In this document: positions 5,605 to 7,677 of the stretch, one piece after another
How the letters are laid out: the number at the start of each line of letters is the position of its first letter
Position numbering within the stretch: the first letter of the stretch is position 1
DNA from: Clostridiales bacterium
Lineage (GTDB): Bacteria; Bacillota; Clostridia; Oscillospirales; Acutalibacteraceae
NCBI GenBank assembly: GCA_020860025.1
Contig: JAJBVC010000053.1
Location: 1-7,677 of the forward strand
Direction: 5' to 3'
Length of the DNA stretch: 7,677 nt
Position numbers and translations under genes: made by a program
The notes under the pieces: model-generated
The model's database searches: none
What the model was told of the DNA's origin: nothing
The model's input: the letters and a program-made list of their open reading frames with translations, nothing else

Positions 5605-7604
5605 AATAATTTTAATATCCTTTCTTGTATTTCAATTAAATTTTGTGCCTGTTTTCTAATAAATACCGGTATTTCACCGATTTTTGCACTAACTTTATAA
5701 GTACCGCCCGTATATTCTTTTTTGCTCCACAAATGTATCCACTCGTCATTCGGAAGATAAACCTCTTTGCACGTTTCGCCCTCTTTAATAACAGGCGCTA
5801 CAAGAATGTCACGACCGAGCATATATTCAAAACATTCTTTATATGCCCTATCCTCATCATAGTAAAAGAATAACGGTCTTATAACACCGACGCCGTTTTG
5901 CGAATTATATTCAACGGCTGATTTAATGTACGGCTTTAACATCTTGTGAATTTGCGACATTTTCGCACTATGCTTCAATACGGTTTCATTTGCGTCAAAC
6001 TGAATATTTAAGTCGGGATTTAACCCCTCGTGAGAACGCATAACGGGTGAAAATGCATTCATTTCACACCATCTCATATAGAGTTCTTCATTTCTTTTTA
6101 AGTTAAAGAAAGAAGTATATCCGCCGATATCACTGTGAGAAAGTCCATAGCCGCAGCAAGTAAGGCTGAGCATTGCGGGAATTACCGACGGCAAGCCGAA
6201 ATCTATAGAAAAATCAACGTGATTGTCGCCGTTCCACATCATTGTTGAATACTTAGGCGTGTCAGAAAAACCTGCTCTTGTAAAGAACATAATTTCACCG
6301 AGCTTACCGGCTTCTTCTATAGCCTCCCTGTTAATTTTTGCCCATTTGGCAGGCCATGTGTTATGTACAATTTCTGGATTTTCACCGCTGAATAAAACGC
6401 AGTCGGTAGGAAGATATTCTCCAAAATCAGCCATCCATCCCGAAAAGCCGAAATCTATCATATTTTTCTTTATAATATTTTTTATCCAAACGCAAGCGTC
6501 GTTGTTTGTTAAATCAATCATTGCGGCGGGAAAAGTAGTTATCGTAACATAATAATCATCGCCATCTTTACTTTTTACACAATAGCCCTTTTCGCTTGCT
6601 TCCTTATATAACGGCTTTTCAACCGCAAGAAACGGATCGACATAACCGAGTACCTTAATTCCGATTTTATTCAGTTCATTGATTTTTTCATCAAGATTCG
6701 GATAAAGCTCCCTATCCCATTGCCAGTTCCAGTAAAGCTGTTTTCCAGCGGCGGTCACTCGCCTGCCCTCCCAGTCCTGAATCCACACGCCGTTAATTTG
6801 AATATTATTTTTCTGTGCCAACGCAACTTTTTTCATCATTACATCGGTACCGCCCTGAATACCAAGAATGTAACCGTCATATACCCAATCGGGCAAATTC
6901 GGCTGCTTGCCTACAACAGATGACAGATTTGATACTGTATCTTCAAACGTTTCGCCAAAGCCGATATAAAAAGAAGCTATTTCATTAACAGTAATTTTAT
7001 GGAAATTATCGTTTGTAAAATCAAATTGACTTTGAGCGGTTGCCGTACTGTGGAAGAAATATTTTCTCGAGCTTAAAAATGTAGGCTGAGCGTAATAAGT
7101 TTCATATTTTGAAAACTTTTGCTTTTTTTGAGTATTCTTTACACCGAATACCTGCTTAATCAGCTTTTTAGCAATTTGAAGTGCGTTTATATGCTCCGCA
7201 ACCCAAATATTTACTTTATTGTGTCTAAGATTAAATTCGCTGAAAATTTCACCGCCGCCGTAAACATACTCGTCTTTAAGCGCAGGAATATTAAATTCCA
7301 TCCTATTGAAATTCTCAAGACCTTTAAAAGAGAAAAAGAGTTTGTCAGAGTCTATAATTTCAACAAGACATCCGCCTTCATTTAAAGTGATTACAGCGGT
7401 ATTTTTTGAAAGAGTTATATTCTTAACCGTAAGCGCTTTTTTTGCTTCAATCTTGTTTTTGATTTTAAAACTGCCGTGGCTCATTTTATATTTACTTTCG
7501 CCTGTTCCGACAGTTAAAAGCTCTTGACCGGTCGCTATAGTATATATTTGTTTATTATTTAAACATATTGACAGGTTATTATTTTCGACGGCTAAAGATA
7601 ACAT
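5601..7604 (-). CDS. sftG: GH31 alpha-glycosidase, sulfoquinovosidase (YihQ) type
   Basis: This 667-aa GH31 enzyme (YihQ has 678) has no signal peptide, so it acts in the cytoplasm on imported glycosides such as sulfoquinovosyl glycerol. An N-terminal beta-sandwich covers about 1-235, the catalytic barrel 240-575, and C-terminal beta domains follow. Asp393 (MADFGEYLP) is the nucleophile and Asp460 (WNGD) the acid/base. These match YihQ Asp405 and Asp472 at a constant offset of 12, so the active-site region aligns without gaps. Sulfoquinovosidase markers present are Gln250 (IQGG), Gln276 (IQDW), Trp292 (YihQ Trp304) and Tyr496 (SDIGGY, YihQ Tyr508). The sulfonate-binding Arg301 of YihQ is Gln289 here (GKQLYWNW, codon CAG). 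Either another basic residue binds the sulfonate or the substrate differs. GGAGG lies 6 nt before the ATG. It is the first gene of the operon and overlaps the transaldolase by 4 nt. Confidence 0.88.
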   Translation of the reverse strand: MLSLAVENNNLSICLNNKQIYTIATGQELLTVGTGESKYKMSHGSFKIKNKIEAKKALTVKNITLSKNTAVITLNEGGCLVEIIDSDKLFFSFKGLENFNRMEFNIPALKDEYVYGGGEIFSEFNLRHNKVNIWVAEHINALQIAKKLIKQVFGVKNTQKKQKFSKYETYYAQPTFLSSRKYFFHSTATAQSQFDFTNDNFHKITVNEIASFYIGFGETFEDTVSNLSSVVGKQPNLPDWVYDGYILGIQGGTDVMMKKVALAQKNNIQINGVWIQDWEGRRVTAAGKQLYWNWQWDRELYPNLDEKINELNKIGIKVLGYVDPFLAVEKPLYKEASEKGYCVKSKDGDDYYVTITTFPAAMIDLTNNDACVWIKNIIKKNMIDFGFSGWMADFGEYLPTDCVLFSGENPEIVHNTWPAKWAKINREAIEEAGKLGEIMFFTRAGFSDTPKYSTMMWNGDNHVDFSIDFGLPSVIPAMLSLTCCGYGLSHSDIGGYTSFFNLKRNEELYMRWCEMNAFSPVMRSHEGLNPDLNIQFDANETVLKHSAKMSQIHKMLKPYIKSAVEYNSQNGVGVIRPLFFYYDEDRAYKECFEYMLGRDILVAPVIKEGETCKEVYLPNDEWIHLWSKKEYTGGTYKVSAKIGEIPVFIRKQAQNLIEIQERILKLL

Positions 7605-7610
7605 TGCTAT

Positions 7611-7615
7611 CCTCC
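7611..7615 (-). promoter_or_regulatory. Ribosome binding site of the GH31 gene
   Basis: The minus strand reads GGAGG, 6 nt before the ATG at 7604. This is a consensus Shine-Dalgarno with good spacing, and it fixes the start of the first gene of the operon. Confidence 0.8.
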
Positions 7616-7627
7616 GATTTATAATTG

Positions 7628-7642
7628 ATTAACAGTGTTAAT
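7628..7642. promoter_or_regulatory. Palindromic operator candidate at the operon promoter
   Basis: ATTAACAGTGTTAAT is a perfect 7+1+7 inverted repeat. It lies just after the best -10 box, so it would cover the predicted transcription start near 7637. That is a classic place for a repressor to block initiation. The ROK protein encoded at the end of the operon is the natural candidate to bind it. The 13-bp core recurs at 4008-4020. Binding is inferred. Confidence 0.6.
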
Positions 7643-7643
7643 T

Positions 7644-7673
7644 ATTATACTTTAATTATACTATATCAGTAAA
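7644..7673 (-). promoter_or_regulatory. Sigma-A type promoter of the sulfosugar operon
   Basis: On the minus strand a perfect TATAAT (7649-7644) follows TTTACT (7673-7668, 4 of 6 matches to TTGACA) with an 18-bp spacer. Transcription would start near 7637, giving a leader of only about 32 nt before the GH31 ATG, too short for a riboswitch. A second TATAAT at 7660-7655 could serve an overlapping promoter whose -35 would lie at or beyond the window edge. Confidence 0.55.
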
Positions 7674-7677
7674 TAAT

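Noticed and set aside
6048..6061. TGAAAATGCATTCA, resembling a catabolite-repression (cre) site
   Set aside because: It lacks the central CG of the cre consensus and sits deep inside the GH31 gene, where the sequence is explained by coding.
771..7527. About twenty plus-strand open frames of 60-116 codons
   Set aside because: All are antisense to genes with clear protein families, lack good ribosome binding sites and domain signals, and follow from the base composition of the real genes.
7605..7677. Possible riboswitch or attenuator in the operon leader
   Set aside because: The predicted leader is only about 32 nt, with no stable hairpin or T-run; the symmetry fits a DNA operator better.

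Overview
The window is AT-rich with short intergenic gaps and strong GGAGG-type ribosome binding sites. It also has several TTG/ATGA-coupled starts. Together these suggest a low-GC Firmicute, probably an anaerobic gut or rumen Clostridia member; no taxonomic marker gene is present. Every recognisable gene lies on the minus strand, so the window reads as one polycistronic unit. Transcription enters at about 7640 and runs toward base 1, where it leaves the window inside a truncated membrane-protein gene.

Order of transcription: promoter and palindromic operator candidate (7628-7673); GH31 sulfoquinovosidase-like glycosidase (7604-5601); TalC/FSA-class transaldolase (5604-4921); YihU-like beta-hydroxyacid dehydrogenase (4892-4026); DUF4867-like cupin protein (4036-3368); L-fucose/L-arabinose isomerase-fold protein (3349-2015); TauE/SafE (TSUP) membrane exporter (2018-1266); ROK-family repressor (1255-152); and the first 40 codons of an unidentified membrane protein (120-1). 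Gaps are -11 to +31 nt, and there is no convincing internal terminator.

The set matches the transaldolase pathway of sulfoglycolysis (sulfo-TAL/SFT), known in Bacillus and in gut Firmicutes such as Eubacterium rectale. Proposed flow: the glycosidase frees sulfoquinovose (SQ) from SQ-glycerol in the cytoplasm. An isomerase makes 6-deoxy-6-sulfofructose (SF). The transaldolase moves the three-carbon glycerone unit from SF to glyceraldehyde 3-phosphate, giving fructose 6-phosphate and sulfolactaldehyde (SLA). The dehydrogenase reduces SLA to dihydroxypropanesulfonate (DHPS), which regenerates NAD+, and the TSUP protein exports DHPS. An SLA-oxidising dehydrogenase is absent from the window, which fits a fermentative lifestyle. 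No SQ importer is visible.

The pathway type is known, but details here stand out. The GH31 enzyme aligns without gaps to E. coli YihQ through its active site, yet has Gln in place of the sulfonate-binding Arg301. The transaldolase has lost two phosphate-site residues. The reductase carries a Lys-Ser-Lys patch where YihU has Arg-Thr-Ser. The 13-bp core of the promoter palindrome recurs exactly, about 3.6 kb downstream, inside the DUF4867 gene. Assignments rest on reading motifs and remembered family sequences; no database search was run.
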